Positions 1-6,603 of a DNA stretch of 20,182 bases are shown here, in pieces. Each line of letters begins with the position of its first letter. Within the stretch, counting starts at the first letter, position 1. Below the pieces are notes generated by a model, which was not told where the DNA came from, searched no databases, and saw only the letters and a list, made by a program, of their open reading frames with translations. Position numbers and translations under genes: made by a program. The stretch lies in the NCBI GenBank assembly GCA_964530915.1, contig CAZHCK010000042.1, forward strand, positions 1 to 20,182. Reading direction: 5' to 3'. The DNA is from Cloacibacterium sp964530915 (GTDB lineage Bacteria > Bacteroidota > Bacteroidia > Flavobacteriales > Weeksellaceae).

Positions 1-465
1 CATTAAAAAAATATACATTCCGTATTTAATATCTTCAAATTCATCAATTACTCCTGATTTTATAAATAAAAGCGTAGAAATTATCAGTAAAATAATGTTT
101 GTAATTGCTAAATTACTGACCTTCAAAAATTTTCTTTGCCAAGAAAAAACAATCATTAAAATTGAAAAAAGAAGAATAATTGAGTACAATATTATAGAAT
201 AGAATTCTCCATCTTTGAAAAATTTCAGTTCAAAATCATTCTCTGCAATCATTTTAAATGGTTGAAATGCAATTTCATAAAAATTTAAATCTACTTCATC
301 TCCAATGTAAAATACTCCTCCTTTTTCTGTGATACTTTCAGTTAAATTTTCATTTTTATGTTCTATTGTATTAATCACTTTATTGCTTTCGCACATTCTC
401 AAAAAAGGCATTAAGAAAATCAGAAAAGCAATAGGCGTAAAATATTTGGTTTTGAGAAAATTCAT
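1..465 (-). CDS. Multi-pass membrane protein, unrecognised; 3' end beyond the left edge
   Basis: I translated this frame myself. It starts with ATG at 465 and stays open for 155 codons to base 1, so the C-terminus is missing. The protein begins MNFLKTKYFTPIAF and has a hydrophobic segment at about residues 7-22, with Cys25 just after it. An extracytoplasmic-looking stretch of about 65 polar residues follows. Further membrane segments lie at about 89-108 and 118-136, and another begins near 147. The Cys is preceded by Met rather than a small residue, so a lipobox is doubtful. It lies 27 bp downstream of nadE in the same direction and is probably co-transcribed with it. That 27-bp spacer is made of a repeated AATTGAAA word. 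I do not recognise the family; a flavobacterial integral membrane protein is all I would claim. Confidence 0.7.
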   Translation of the reverse strand, partial: MNFLKTKYFTPIAFLIFLMPFLRMCESNKVINTIEHKNENLTESITEKGGVFYIGDEVDLNFYEIAFQPFKMIAENDFELKFFKDGEFYSIILYSIILLFSILMIVFSWQRKFLKVSNLAITNIILLIISTLLFIKSGVIDEFEDIKYGMYIFLM

Positions 466-492
466 TTTCAATTTTCAACTATCAATTTTCAA
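466..492 (-). repeat. Short word-like repeat in the nadE/membrane-protein junction
   Basis: Read on the minus strand, the whole 27-bp spacer is made of the word AATTGAAA, twice, with the variant GTTGAAA-like unit between. It ends at the ATG at 465. It resembles the other low-complexity junction elements in this window, but it is short and AT-rich, so chance is possible. Confidence 0.35.
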
Positions 493-1284
493 TTAATCTC
501 TCCATTCTTCCGGAATATCACAAACCGGAATTGGATTCATTTTATGTTGCGCAGCTTTGTGCATTCTGCTGAAAATTCGGTACACTTCTAAATCTCTTCC
601 AGAATAATCGCTTTCGGTTTTAGTTCCCCATTCTTTTTGGATTTTTTCTAATTCAGGATAGGTTGCACCAATCTGTTGCTCATCGGTTCTATCTACATCC
701 CAAAGTCCATCTGTAGGAATCGCATTTTTGATGGATTCTGGCAAATCTAAAGCTCTTGCTAAAGCATATACTTCGGTTTTGTATAAATCTGCAATCGGCG
801 AAACATCTACTCCACCATCTCCATATTTGGTATAAAAACCAATCCCGAAATCTTCCACTTTATTCCCAGTTCCACAAACTAAAAGTCCGTTGATTTGTCC
901 GTAATAATACAGCGTGAGCATTCTCAATCTGCTTCTGGTATTGGCAAAAGCCAATTTTTCGGCAGGAAATTCATTATCTTTTACATCAAAAGTTTTGTAT
1001 AACGCTTCGAAAGGTTCATTTAAGTCTACCGAAAACCCTTCCACATTTGGAAACTTGTTTTTTAGAAAATCTATATGCTCCAAAGCACGAGAAGCTTGAT
1101 CTTTTTGTTGACGAATTGGCATTTCTAGAGCCAAAACTTTAAGTCCAGTCATGGCACAAAGTGTAGATACCACACCAGAATCTACTCCACCCGAAACTCC
1201 AATTACATAACCTTTTGCTCCTGCTTTTTCGGCGTAATCTTTTAGCCAAGAAACTATTCTTTCAATTATTTTTTCTGATTGCAT
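493..1284 (-). CDS. nadE: NH3-dependent NAD(+) synthetase
   Basis: This enzyme makes NAD+ from deamido-NAD+ (nicotinate adenine dinucleotide), ammonia and ATP, the last step of NAD synthesis, in the cytoplasm. The 263-residue product has the ATP pyrophosphatase P-loop SGGVDS at residues 31-36. It also has GTGNKVEDFGIGF followed by YTKYGDGGVDVSPIADLYKT, the family's substrate- and metal-binding loop. There is no glutaminase (nitrilase) domain, so it should use free ammonia or borrow it from a partner. The reading frame is open upstream to 1392, but I chose the start at 1284 (MQSEKIIERI). The extension resembles no NadE and would overlap the divergent gldB start. A membrane-protein gene follows after 27 bp. 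The gene is intact and the identification is secure. Confidence 0.95.
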   Translation of the reverse strand: MQSEKIIERIVSWLKDYAEKAGAKGYVIGVSGGVDSGVVSTLCAMTGLKVLALEMPIRQQKDQASRALEHIDFLKNKFPNVEGFSVDLNEPFEALYKTFDVKDNEFPAEKLAFANTRSRLRMLTLYYYGQINGLLVCGTGNKVEDFGIGFYTKYGDGGVDVSPIADLYKTEVYALARALDLPESIKNAIPTDGLWDVDRTDEQQIGATYPELEKIQKEWGTKTESDYSGRDLEVYRIFSRMHKAAQHKMNPIPVCDIPEEWRD

Positions 1285-1293
1285 TTTATTGTA

Positions 1294-1357
1294 TTTTTGC
1301 GAAACTAATTTTTTGTAAAAATAATTAAATTTTTGCCGAACTAACGGATTAGTTTGG
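1294..1357. promoter_or_regulatory. Divergent nadE/gldB promoter region with symmetric -7-like elements
   Basis: The 89-bp space between the two start codons has a near-inverted pair. TTAGTTTG lies at 1349-1356 on the plus strand, 17 nt before the gldB ATG. TTAGTTTC lies at 1301-1308 on the minus strand, 16 nt before the nadE ATG. Both approximate the Bacteroidota -7 motif TAnnTTTG. No convincing -33 TTG sits at the usual spacing. There is also a near-direct repeat, TTTTTGCGAAACTAA at 1294-1308 and TTTTTGCCGAACTAA at 1330-1344. Confidence 0.35.
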
Positions 1358-1373
1358 TCAAATGTTTTAACCC

Positions 1374-2354
1374 ATGAAAAAATATATAGCATACACTCTT
1401 CTTTGCAGTTTTTTCCTAATTCTTTTTTCTTGTAATAAAGAGGAAGAAAATCGTTGGAATGTAGAAATCAAAAATACTGAACCTGTAAAAATCACTGATA
1501 TTTCTGCAGCTTTTTATGATGATAAAATTCCGTTTCAGAATTTCAAAAAAGATTTTGGTTTTTTCTTAGCGCCACAAGTTCCAGATGCTACATACGAAAA
1601 AAAGCGTGCAGATGCTATCGAAAAAAGAGTCTATAAAGATGCTCTAAATAAAAATAATCTGGCGAATTTAGAAAAACAATTGGCTGCACTTTTTGCTCAC
1701 ATAAAATACTATTTCCCTGAATTTCAAAACCCACAAGTTTACGTATTTTCTTCGGCTACAGAATTGTATGAAGAACCGATTTTGTATGTTCCAAATGAAG
1801 GTGTACTTTTCATAGATTTATCTGCATTTTTAGGTGAAAAATCAGAGTTTTACGAAGGAATAGATGTTTACATGAGAAAAGAAATGACGCCTCAAAATGT
1901 TTTGCCAAAAGTAGCAGAAACCATTGCTGCTGATTATGTTCCTGCAACTCCAGACCATAATAAATTTTTGGATAAAATCATCAATTTTGGAAAGTTAATG
2001 ATTTTGCAAGACGCTTTTCTTCCTGAAACGATGGATCAATTCAAGATGCATTATTCTAAAGACCAACAATCTTGGGCGATTTCAAATGAAGAAAATATTT
2101 GGAATTATTTTGTAGAAAACGACTTGCTTTTCAGCGATGACAATAGATTAGATGAAAGATTTTTGGCAAAAGCTCCTTTTTCTAAATTCTACACCGAAAT
2201 TGACCCAAAATCTTCCCCAAGAGTGGGCGCTTTTATCGGTTGGCAAATTTGTAGACAATATTTAGAAAACAATCCAGAGGTAACTTTGCAAAAATTCCTA
2301 CATTTACCTGCAACAGAGATATTTAACAAAAGTAATTATAAACCTAAAAATTAA
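1374..2354 (+). CDS. gldB: Gliding motility lipoprotein GldB
   Basis: The 326-residue lipoprotein is the GldB family member of the gliding and type IX secretion machinery of Bacteroidota. In Flavobacterium johnsoniae, GldB is a membrane lipoprotein required for gliding, and its gene sits next to gldC as here. The N-terminus is a type II signal peptide: two Lys, a hydrophobic stretch, and the lipobox LFSC with Cys20 as the lipidated residue. The following Asn-Lys-Glu-Glu run is a typical flavobacterial export tail. The mature part carries the conserved family stretch around DAFLP...W..NEENIWNYF, and the C-terminal region has PRVGAFIGWQICR. Members persist in non-gliding relatives, so the gene alone does not prove motility. 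It is divergent from nadE and leads the plus-strand gene run. Confidence 0.9.
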   Translation: MKKYIAYTLLCSFFLILFSCNKEEENRWNVEIKNTEPVKITDISAAFYDDKIPFQNFKKDFGFFLAPQVPDATYEKKRADAIEKRVYKDALNKNNLANLEKQLAALFAHIKYYFPEFQNPQVYVFSSATELYEEPILYVPNEGVLFIDLSAFLGEKSEFYEGIDVYMRKEMTPQNVLPKVAETIAADYVPATPDHNKFLDKIINFGKLMILQDAFLPETMDQFKMHYSKDQQSWAISNEENIWNYFVENDLLFSDDNRLDERFLAKAPFSKFYTEIDPKSSPRVGAFIGWQICRQYLENNPEVTLQKFLHLPATEIFNKSNYKPKN

Positions 2355-2357
2355 AAA

Positions 2358-2419
2358 GAGATACGAGATGTGTGTTACGAGGTAAACTCGGAGCTCGAAA
2401 CTCGGAACTCGAAACTCCA
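2358..2419. repeat. Mosaic repeat between gldB and gldC with a 14-bp tandem duplication
   Basis: The right half holds a tandem pair, ACTCGGAGCTCGAA at 2386-2399 and ACTCGGAACTCGAA at 2400-2413 (13 of 14 identical), then the beginning of a third unit. The left half (GAGATACGAGATG at 2358-2370, TTACGAGG at 2375-2382) is built of the reverse-complementary word CTCG. The element fills the junction to within 4 bp of the gldC ATG. Confidence 0.65.
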
Positions 2420-2422
2420 AAA

Positions 2423-2746
2423 ATGAGACAAACACAGATAACAATCAACGTAGAATTAGACGAAAATCACGTTCCAGAAAAAATGACTTGGAATGCTCAA
2501 GATGGTGGTGTAGAAAATCAAGAAACCAAAGCTACCATGATTTCAGTTTGGGACGAAAAGGCGATGGAAGCATTACGCATCGATTTATGGACCAAAGATA
2601 TGCCTGTAGATCAAATGAAAATGTTCCTACATCAGATTTTTGTTTCTCTAGGACACACCTACCAAAGAGCAACTGGCGAAGATGATGTAGCAGAAAAAAT
2701 TCAAGAATTTGCGGAAGATTTCGCTTTTATGAGTAAAATTAAATAA
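2423..2746 (+). CDS. gldC: Gliding motility protein GldC
   Basis: The 107-residue protein has no signal peptide and matches GldC, a small protein encoded beside GldB that supports but is not essential for gliding in F. johnsoniae. Visible features are an N-terminal strand-rich segment (MRQTQITINVELDENHVPEK), the conserved MTWNAQDGG and WDEKAMEALRIDLWTKDMPVDQMK segments, and a helical C-terminus. I chose the ATG at 2423. The frame is open back to 2372, but that extension is translated from the repeat in the spacer and is not protein-like. The spacing of 68 bp from gldB is occupied by the mosaic repeat. Co-transcription with gldB is likely. How GldC works is not established. Confidence 0.9.
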   Translation: MRQTQITINVELDENHVPEKMTWNAQDGGVENQETKATMISVWDEKAMEALRIDLWTKDMPVDQMKMFLHQIFVSLGHTYQRATGEDDVAEKIQEFAEDFAFMSKIK

Positions 2747-2838
2747 TGTGATAATTTGTGAATGAGATAATTTGAAAATTTGAATATGATTCTTCACCTT
2801 TTTAATTTTCAAATTTTTCAAATCTTCAAACTTTAAAA
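2747..2838. repeat. AT-rich quasi-palindromic junction element before the gamma-synthase gene
   Basis: The left arm repeats ATAATTTG and GAAAATTTG words. The right arm repeats TTTTCAAAT and CTTCAAA words in inverted orientation. A perfect 12-bp inverted repeat joins them: AATTTGAAAATT at 2769-2780 and AATTTTCAAATT at 2804-2815, with a 23-bp loop. The right arm ends just before the ATG at 2841, so an RNA copy could fold next to the ribosome binding region. Confidence 0.65.
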
Positions 2839-2840
2839 AA

Positions 2841-3980
2841 ATGAAATTCAATACAAAAGTAATACACGGTGGTCAACACCACGAAAAAGTAACAGGTTCT
2901 GTAAACGTTCCTGTATTTCTCACTTCTACCTTTGCACAATCTTCGCCTGGTCAGCATTCAGGTTACGAATACTCCAGAGCGGCAAATCCTACCAGACAAG
3001 CGTTAGAAGACGCACTTGCTTCTATAGAAAACGGAGCCAGAGGTTTAGCTTTCGGTTCTGGATTAGCAGCCATTGATTGCGTTTTAAAATTGTTAAACCC
3101 AGGAGACGAAATCATCGCTGTGGATGATTTATACGGAGGAAGCTACAGAATGTTTACCAGACTTTTCGAGAAATATCAACTGAAATTTCACTTTGTAAAT
3201 CTTGAAAATCCTGAAAATATTCTTCCGCTCATCAATGAAAAGACCAAATTGGTTTGGCTGGAAACTCCAACCAATCCATTAATGAAATTGGTTGACATTC
3301 AAAAAGTTGCAGAACTCATCAAAGGAAAAGATATTCTTTTAGCCGTTGATAATACTTTTGCAACACCTTATATTCAGACGCCTTTAGATTTAGGAGCAGA
3401 TATTGTGATGCATTCTGCTACCAAATATTTAGGTGGACATTCTGATGTTATTGCAGGAGCTTTAATTGCAAAAACTCCAGAATTAGGAGAAAAATTACAC
3501 TTCATACAATTTGCAAGTGGCGGAATTTTAGGACCTCACGACTCTTATTTGGTTTTGAGAGGCATTAAAACTTTGGCTTTAAGAGTTCAAAGACATTCTG
3601 AAAACGGACAAAAAATTGCTGAATATTTACAAAATCATCCAAAAGTGGACAAAGTCTTTTATCCTAATTTAGCGAGCAATCCTCAGTTAGAATTGGCAAA
3701 AAAACAAATGAAAACTTTCGGCGGAATGATTTCTTTTACCTTCAAATCGGGCAAAAAAGAAGATTCTATCAAATTTTTAGAAAATCTGAAAGTGTTTACT
3801 TTGGCAGAAAGTTTGGGCGGTGTAGAATCTTTGGCAAATCATCCTGCACTCATGACTCACGCTTCTATCCCTGCAGAAAAACGTGCAGAATTAGGAATTA
3901 CTGATGATTTAGTGCGTTTAAGTTGTGGAATTGAAGATGCCGAAGATTTAATTGCTGATTTAGAACAAGCTTTTAACTAA
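2841..3980 (+). CDS. Cystathionine gamma-synthase/gamma-lyase, PLP enzyme
   Basis: The 379-residue protein is a full-length Cys/Met-metabolism PLP enzyme. Family hallmarks are Tyr44 and Arg46 (GYEYSRAANPTR), which bind the phosphate of PLP in the neighbouring subunit. Others are the GSGLAA turn near 72-77, Asp170 in AVDNTFATP, and the Schiff-base lysine Lys195 in SATKYLGGHSD. Gamma-synthase makes cystathionine from an activated homoserine and cysteine; gamma-lyase splits it to cysteine. The two cannot be separated by eye, and flavobacterial members are usually named gamma-synthase. The presence of cysE and cysK in the window means the cell makes its own cysteine, which fits a synthase feeding methionine formation. 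The acetyltransferase gene follows 6 bp later, so they are probably one transcript. Confidence 0.9.
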   Translation: MKFNTKVIHGGQHHEKVTGSVNVPVFLTSTFAQSSPGQHSGYEYSRAANPTRQALEDALASIENGARGLAFGSGLAAIDCVLKLLNPGDEIIAVDDLYGGSYRMFTRLFEKYQLKFHFVNLENPENILPLINEKTKLVWLETPTNPLMKLVDIQKVAELIKGKDILLAVDNTFATPYIQTPLDLGADIVMHSATKYLGGHSDVIAGALIAKTPELGEKLHFIQFASGGILGPHDSYLVLRGIKTLALRVQRHSENGQKIAEYLQNHPKVDKVFYPNLASNPQLELAKKQMKTFGGMISFTFKSGKKEDSIKFLENLKVFTLAESLGGVESLANHPALMTHASIPAEKRAELGITDDLVRLSCGIEDAEDLIADLEQAFN

Positions 3981-3986
3981 AAATCT

Positions 3987-4433
3987 ATGTTGACGAGAAA
4001 AGCCACCTTAGAAGATTTACCTCAACTGTCAAATTTATTTGACCAATACAGAACTTGGTATCATAAGGAAAGTGATATTGAAGGTGCTAATAATTTTCTA
4101 AAAGAAAGATTAGAAAACCAAGATTCTGAAATTTTTGTAGCCGAAGAAAACGGAATTTTGACTGGTTTTACTCAATTATACCCATTGTTTTCTTCTACAA
4201 GAATGAAAAGATATTGGCTTTTGAATGATTTATTCGTCAACGAAAATCACAGAGGCAAAGGTCATTCTAAAGCATTAATAAAAAGCGCAAAAGAATTGTG
4301 CATCGCTACAAATGCTTGCGGAATTCTTTTAGAAACCGATAAAACCAATGAAATTGGCAACCAACTCTATCCGAGTTGTGGTTTTGAACATTATAATCAC
4401 GCCAATTTTTACGAATGGACTAATCCTATTTAA
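3987..4433 (+). CDS. GNAT-family N-acetyltransferase
   Basis: The 148-residue protein has the standard GNAT layout. It starts with a strand (MLTRKATLEDLPQLSNLF) and continues with a central EIFVAEENGILTGFTQLYP beta pair. Motif A is LNDLFVNENHRGKGHSKALI at about 79-98, where Arg89-Gly90-Lys91-Gly92 forms the acetyl-CoA pyrophosphate loop. The family end LYPSCGFE is present. The substrate cannot be told from sequence; amino-acid, amine or protein acetylation are all open. It starts 6 bp after the gamma-synthase stop, which points to co-expression but not to a shared pathway. Confidence 0.85.
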   Translation: MLTRKATLEDLPQLSNLFDQYRTWYHKESDIEGANNFLKERLENQDSEIFVAEENGILTGFTQLYPLFSSTRMKRYWLLNDLFVNENHRGKGHSKALIKSAKELCIATNACGILLETDKTNEIGNQLYPSCGFEHYNHANFYEWTNPI

Positions 4434-4436
4434 TGT

Positions 4437-4521
4437 TAGATTTTAGATTTCGGACTTACGATTTCTAAAAACAAAAATGATAAATTTTAAATCCAAAATC
4501 TCAAATCTCAAATCGTAAATA
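4437..4521. repeat. Word-repeat element with interleaved inverted arms before the DinB-family gene
   Basis: Two pairs of inverted words occur in the order A-B-A'-B'. A is AGATTTTAGATTT (4438-4450) with A' AAATCCAAAATCT (4489-4501), 12 of 13 complementary. B is TTACGATTT (4456-4464) with B' AAATCGTAA (4510-4518), perfect. A tandem CTCAAAT pair lies within the right half. The order is not nested, so both pairs could form together only as a pseudoknot. It fills the gap between the GNAT and DinB-family genes. Confidence 0.6.
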
Positions 4522-4524
4522 ATT

Positions 4525-5031
4525 ATGACTGAATTTCAAAAATATATTCAAAGATATTTAGACCAAATTCCATCTGATAATTGGTTGGAAGAAATGATTA
4601 ATTCTGGGGCAGAAACGATTCAGATTTTTTCTGGTTTAAACAACGAAAAATCACTTTTTGCTTATGCAGAAGGAAAATGGACGCTCAAGGAATTACTTCT
4701 TCATTTAATAGACACCGAAAAAATTTTCCAATACAGAGCACTTCGTTTTGCCAGAAAAGACCAAACCGAATTATCTGGTTTTGACGAAAATCTATTTGTA
4801 GAGAATTCTTTTGCTAACGATAGAACTTTGGTAAGTTTGTTAGAAGAGTTCAGAATTGTGAGACAAACATCTATCATTTTCTTCGAAAATTTACAAAATG
4901 CAGCACTTACCAACACTGGAAAAGCTAATGGAAACGAAATTTCTGTAGAAACCATCGGAAGATTAATCGTGGGACATAATTTCCATCATTTAAAAATAAT
5001 TGAGGAGAGATATTTACCGAATTTGAAATAG
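4525..5031 (+). CDS. DinB-superfamily metal-binding four-helix protein
   Basis: The 168-residue, mostly helical protein fits the DinB/YfiT-like fold. That fold is a four-helix bundle holding a divalent metal through three histidines. The probable ligands are His60 in KELLLHLIDTEK and two from the cluster HNFHHL (His151, His154, His155). WTLKELLLHLIDTEKIFQYRALR is the typical first metal helix and GRLIVGHNFHHLKIIEERYL the typical last one. Members include thiol-dependent S-transferases and many proteins of unknown role. Despite the name, no role in SOS DNA repair is implied. No signal peptide is present. The gene stands between two repeat-bearing junctions and is probably transcribed with its upstream neighbours. 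Confidence 0.85.
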   Translation: MTEFQKYIQRYLDQIPSDNWLEEMINSGAETIQIFSGLNNEKSLFAYAEGKWTLKELLLHLIDTEKIFQYRALRFARKDQTELSGFDENLFVENSFANDRTLVSLLEEFRIVRQTSIIFFENLQNAALTNTGKANGNEISVETIGRLIVGHNFHHLKIIEERYLPNLK

Positions 5032-5044
5032 AATAAACACATCG

Positions 5045-5069
5045 TTTGTCATTCCGAAGGAATCTAAAC
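5045..5069. repeat. Copy of a TTTGTCATTC...GAATCT intergenic repeat
   Basis: The 42-bp junction before the membrane-protein gene contains TTTGTCATTCCGAAGGAATC. The reverse complement of 9474-9503 reads TTTGTCATTCTGAATGGAAT followed by GAAGAATCT, so it is a second, longer variant of the same word. From memory, this is a common dispersed word in flavobacterial intergenic DNA; I cannot check copy number here. Confidence 0.55.
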
Positions 5070-5073
5070 AAAT

Positions 5074-5661
5074 ATGAATTATAAAGTTACCACACAATAT
5101 TTATTAATTTCAATTCTATTAATTGGAGTTTCATTCCTATTGGCATATCATTTTTGGTGGAAACTTGATTTATATTCTGGAGAATTCTTTTTACTATTTT
5201 TCATTTTAGGATTTTGCTGGTTTGGTACTTTGCACATAGGAATTCTTGTTTCAAGAAAAATAAATTTTAAGAATGATAACTTTGGATTTATTGGTTTATT
5301 AAATTTAAACAAACTCACGTCTCAAGAAAATTTTTTAAAATTCAGAAATACTTTAACAATATTCTCATTTGCAATTTTCATTTTAACAATATTCTTATTT
5401 TATAAAATTGTAAATTTCGTAGAGTACACAGATTTAACCTATTATGGAGTTGAAAAATCAGTTAAAATTGAAGATATTTCATATTATAAAGGCAACAAAA
5501 GAGCAAAAATAAATTTTGAGTTTAATAATGAAAAGATTAAAAAAAAGTTGTTTTTGAAAGATACTTTAAAAAATGTTGGAGATTTTGAAACCATCATTTT
5601 CTCATCAAGAAATCCTAATATTGTAGAACTAAAATCAGAGTTTGAAGAAAATTCTAAATAA
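5074..5661 (+). CDS. Three-segment membrane protein, unrecognised
   Basis: The 195-residue protein has hydrophobic segments at about 9-25, 37-59 and 92-111. A strand-rich soluble tail of about 80 residues follows, ending in FEENSK. The tail (YYGVEKSVKIEDISYYKGNK) resembles the small beta domains that follow membrane spans in many hypothetical flavobacterial proteins, but no named domain is visible. Codon use is extremely AT-rich (AAA, AAT, TTT, ATA-heavy), more so than in tsaC 2 bp downstream, which suggests later acquisition or weak constraint. The start at 5074 follows a dispersed repeat directly. The function is unknown. Confidence 0.75.
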   Translation: MNYKVTTQYLLISILLIGVSFLLAYHFWWKLDLYSGEFFLLFFILGFCWFGTLHIGILVSRKINFKNDNFGFIGLLNLNKLTSQENFLKFRNTLTIFSFAIFILTIFLFYKIVNFVEYTDLTYYGVEKSVKIEDISYYKGNKRAKINFEFNNEKIKKKLFLKDTLKNVGDFETIIFSSRNPNIVELKSEFEENSK

Positions 5662-5663
5662 TT

Positions 5664-6212
5664 ATGGAAAAAGCACTAGAAATATTAAAAAACGGAGGCG
5701 TAATCCTCTATCCTACTGATACGATTTGGGGAATTGGTTGTGATGCAACAAATGTAGAAGCCATCAACAAAATTTTTGAAATCAAAAAGCGTGAGAAAAC
5801 CAAATCCATGATTATTTTGGTGGAAAATGAACGCAGATTACAAGATTTGGTAGACGTTCCAGAAATGGCTTGGCAAATTATTGATTTGTCTGAAAAACCT
5901 GTCACCATTGTTTATGAAAATCCTAAAAATCTACCAAAAGAAATCTTAGCTGAAGACGGAAGCATCGGCATTAGACTGGTGAAAGATGATTTTTGTAAAA
6001 AATTGATTTCTAAGCTTAATAAACCTTTGGTTTCTACTTCTGCCAATTTTAGCGGAGACAAATCACCATTGAGATTCTCAGACATTTCTCAAGAACTGAT
6101 TGATGCAGTAGATTATGCCGTAGAAGAAAACAGAGAAAGCATTTCTAAATATTCTGGTTCTTCTGTGATAAAAGTTTGGAGTGATGGAAGGGTGAAAGTT
6201 TTGAGAGAGTGA
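5664..6212 (+). CDS. tsaC: L-threonylcarbamoyladenylate synthase (TsaC/Sua5/YrdC)
   Basis: This enzyme makes threonylcarbamoyl-AMP from threonine, bicarbonate and ATP. That is the first step in forming t6A at position 37 of ANN-decoding tRNAs. The 182-residue protein is the short form: one YrdC domain and no C-terminal Sua5 domain. It has YPTDTIWGIGCDA (from Tyr16), the basic patch KKREKTKSM (41-49), and the STSAN nucleotide loop at 124-128. The ATG at 5664 lies 2 bp after the upstream stop. Its own stop TGA overlaps the next ATG as TGATG, so the three genes look translationally linked. Another tRNA-maturation gene, cca, is 390 bp downstream. Confidence 0.93.
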   Translation: MEKALEILKNGGVILYPTDTIWGIGCDATNVEAINKIFEIKKREKTKSMIILVENERRLQDLVDVPEMAWQIIDLSEKPVTIVYENPKNLPKEILAEDGSIGIRLVKDDFCKKLISKLNKPLVSTSANFSGDKSPLRFSDISQELIDAVDYAVEENRESISKYSGSSVIKVWSDGRVKVLRE

Positions 6213-6502
6213 TGAATTTTTTGAAATACATATTCGTTTTTATATTTTTTCTTTCTTGTAATGGAAATCAAAATAAATTTATTGATTGGGCAGACAATTT
6301 GCCTGAAAATTCATCCATTGAAAATGTGAAAAAATCTCAACCAAACTATGTTATTATAGATTGGGAAAATCCAATAAAAATTTCTGATAACGAAAAAATG
6401 TTTGAGGTTACAGAAATCAAAAATTCTCATGATGCTATAGATATGAATTATTTTCTAGTTTTTAGAAATAACAAATTTCAATATAGAGAATCAAAAAAGT
6501 AA
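6212..6502 (+). CDS. Small putative lipoprotein, unrecognised
   Basis: The 96-residue protein has a short type II signal peptide (MNFLKYIFVFIFF) with the lipobox FLSC and Cys16 as the probable lipidated residue. The mature part of about 80 residues contains KKSQPNYVIIDWENP and a C-terminal VFRNNKFQYRESKK, which looks like a small beta-rich domain. I start it at the ATG at 6212. It overlaps the last base of the tsaC stop (TGATG), which argues for coupled translation; a GTG at 6209 is an alternative. It is AT-rich and unlike tsaC or cca in codon use. I do not recognise the family. Confidence 0.7.
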   Translation: MNFLKYIFVFIFFLSCNGNQNKFIDWADNLPENSSIENVKKSQPNYVIIDWENPIKISDNEKMFEVTEIKNSHDAIDMNYFLVFRNNKFQYRESKK

Positions 6503-6509
6503 AAAACAC

Positions 6510-6517
6510 TATCTTTG
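6510..6517 (+). promoter_or_regulatory. Candidate -7 element for cca
   Basis: TATCTTTG matches the Bacteroidota -7 consensus TAnnTTTG exactly and lies just after the upstream stop codon. The start codon of cca is 86 bp away, so the leader would contain the palindromic element at 6531-6589. No TTG at the usual -33 spacing is seen, which lowers confidence. Confidence 0.4.
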
Positions 6518-6530
6518 CAAAAAATTAATT

Positions 6531-6589
6531 TCTCGCAGATTTAGCAGAAACCGCAGATTAAAACTGCAAAATCGGCTCAATCTGCGAGA
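6531..6589. repeat. Palindromic TCTCGCAGATT element, copy 1, upstream of cca
   Basis: A perfect 11-bp inverted repeat, TCTCGCAGATT (6531-6541) and AATCTGCGAGA (6579-6589), encloses further GCAGA words (TTAGCAGAAACCGCAGATTA). Copy 2 with the same ends lies at 8023-8078, so the two bracket cca. From memory, the word is familiar as a dispersed intergenic element in flavobacteria. Confidence 0.75.
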
Positions 6590-6603
6590 GTTTTTATACA
6601 AAA

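Noticed and set aside
1285..1392. Longer N-terminus for NadE
   Set aside because: The extra 36 residues are not family-like, would overlap the gldB start, and would cover the promoter region.
2926..2933. TACCTTTG, a match to the -7 consensus
   Set aside because: It lies within the coding region of the gamma-synthase, on the coding strand, with no gene start nearby. It is a chance match.
4525..5031. SOS-type DNA damage role for the DinB-family gene
   Set aside because: This is the metal-binding DinB superfamily of Bacillus, not DNA polymerase IV, and there is no LexA-type site to suggest SOS control.
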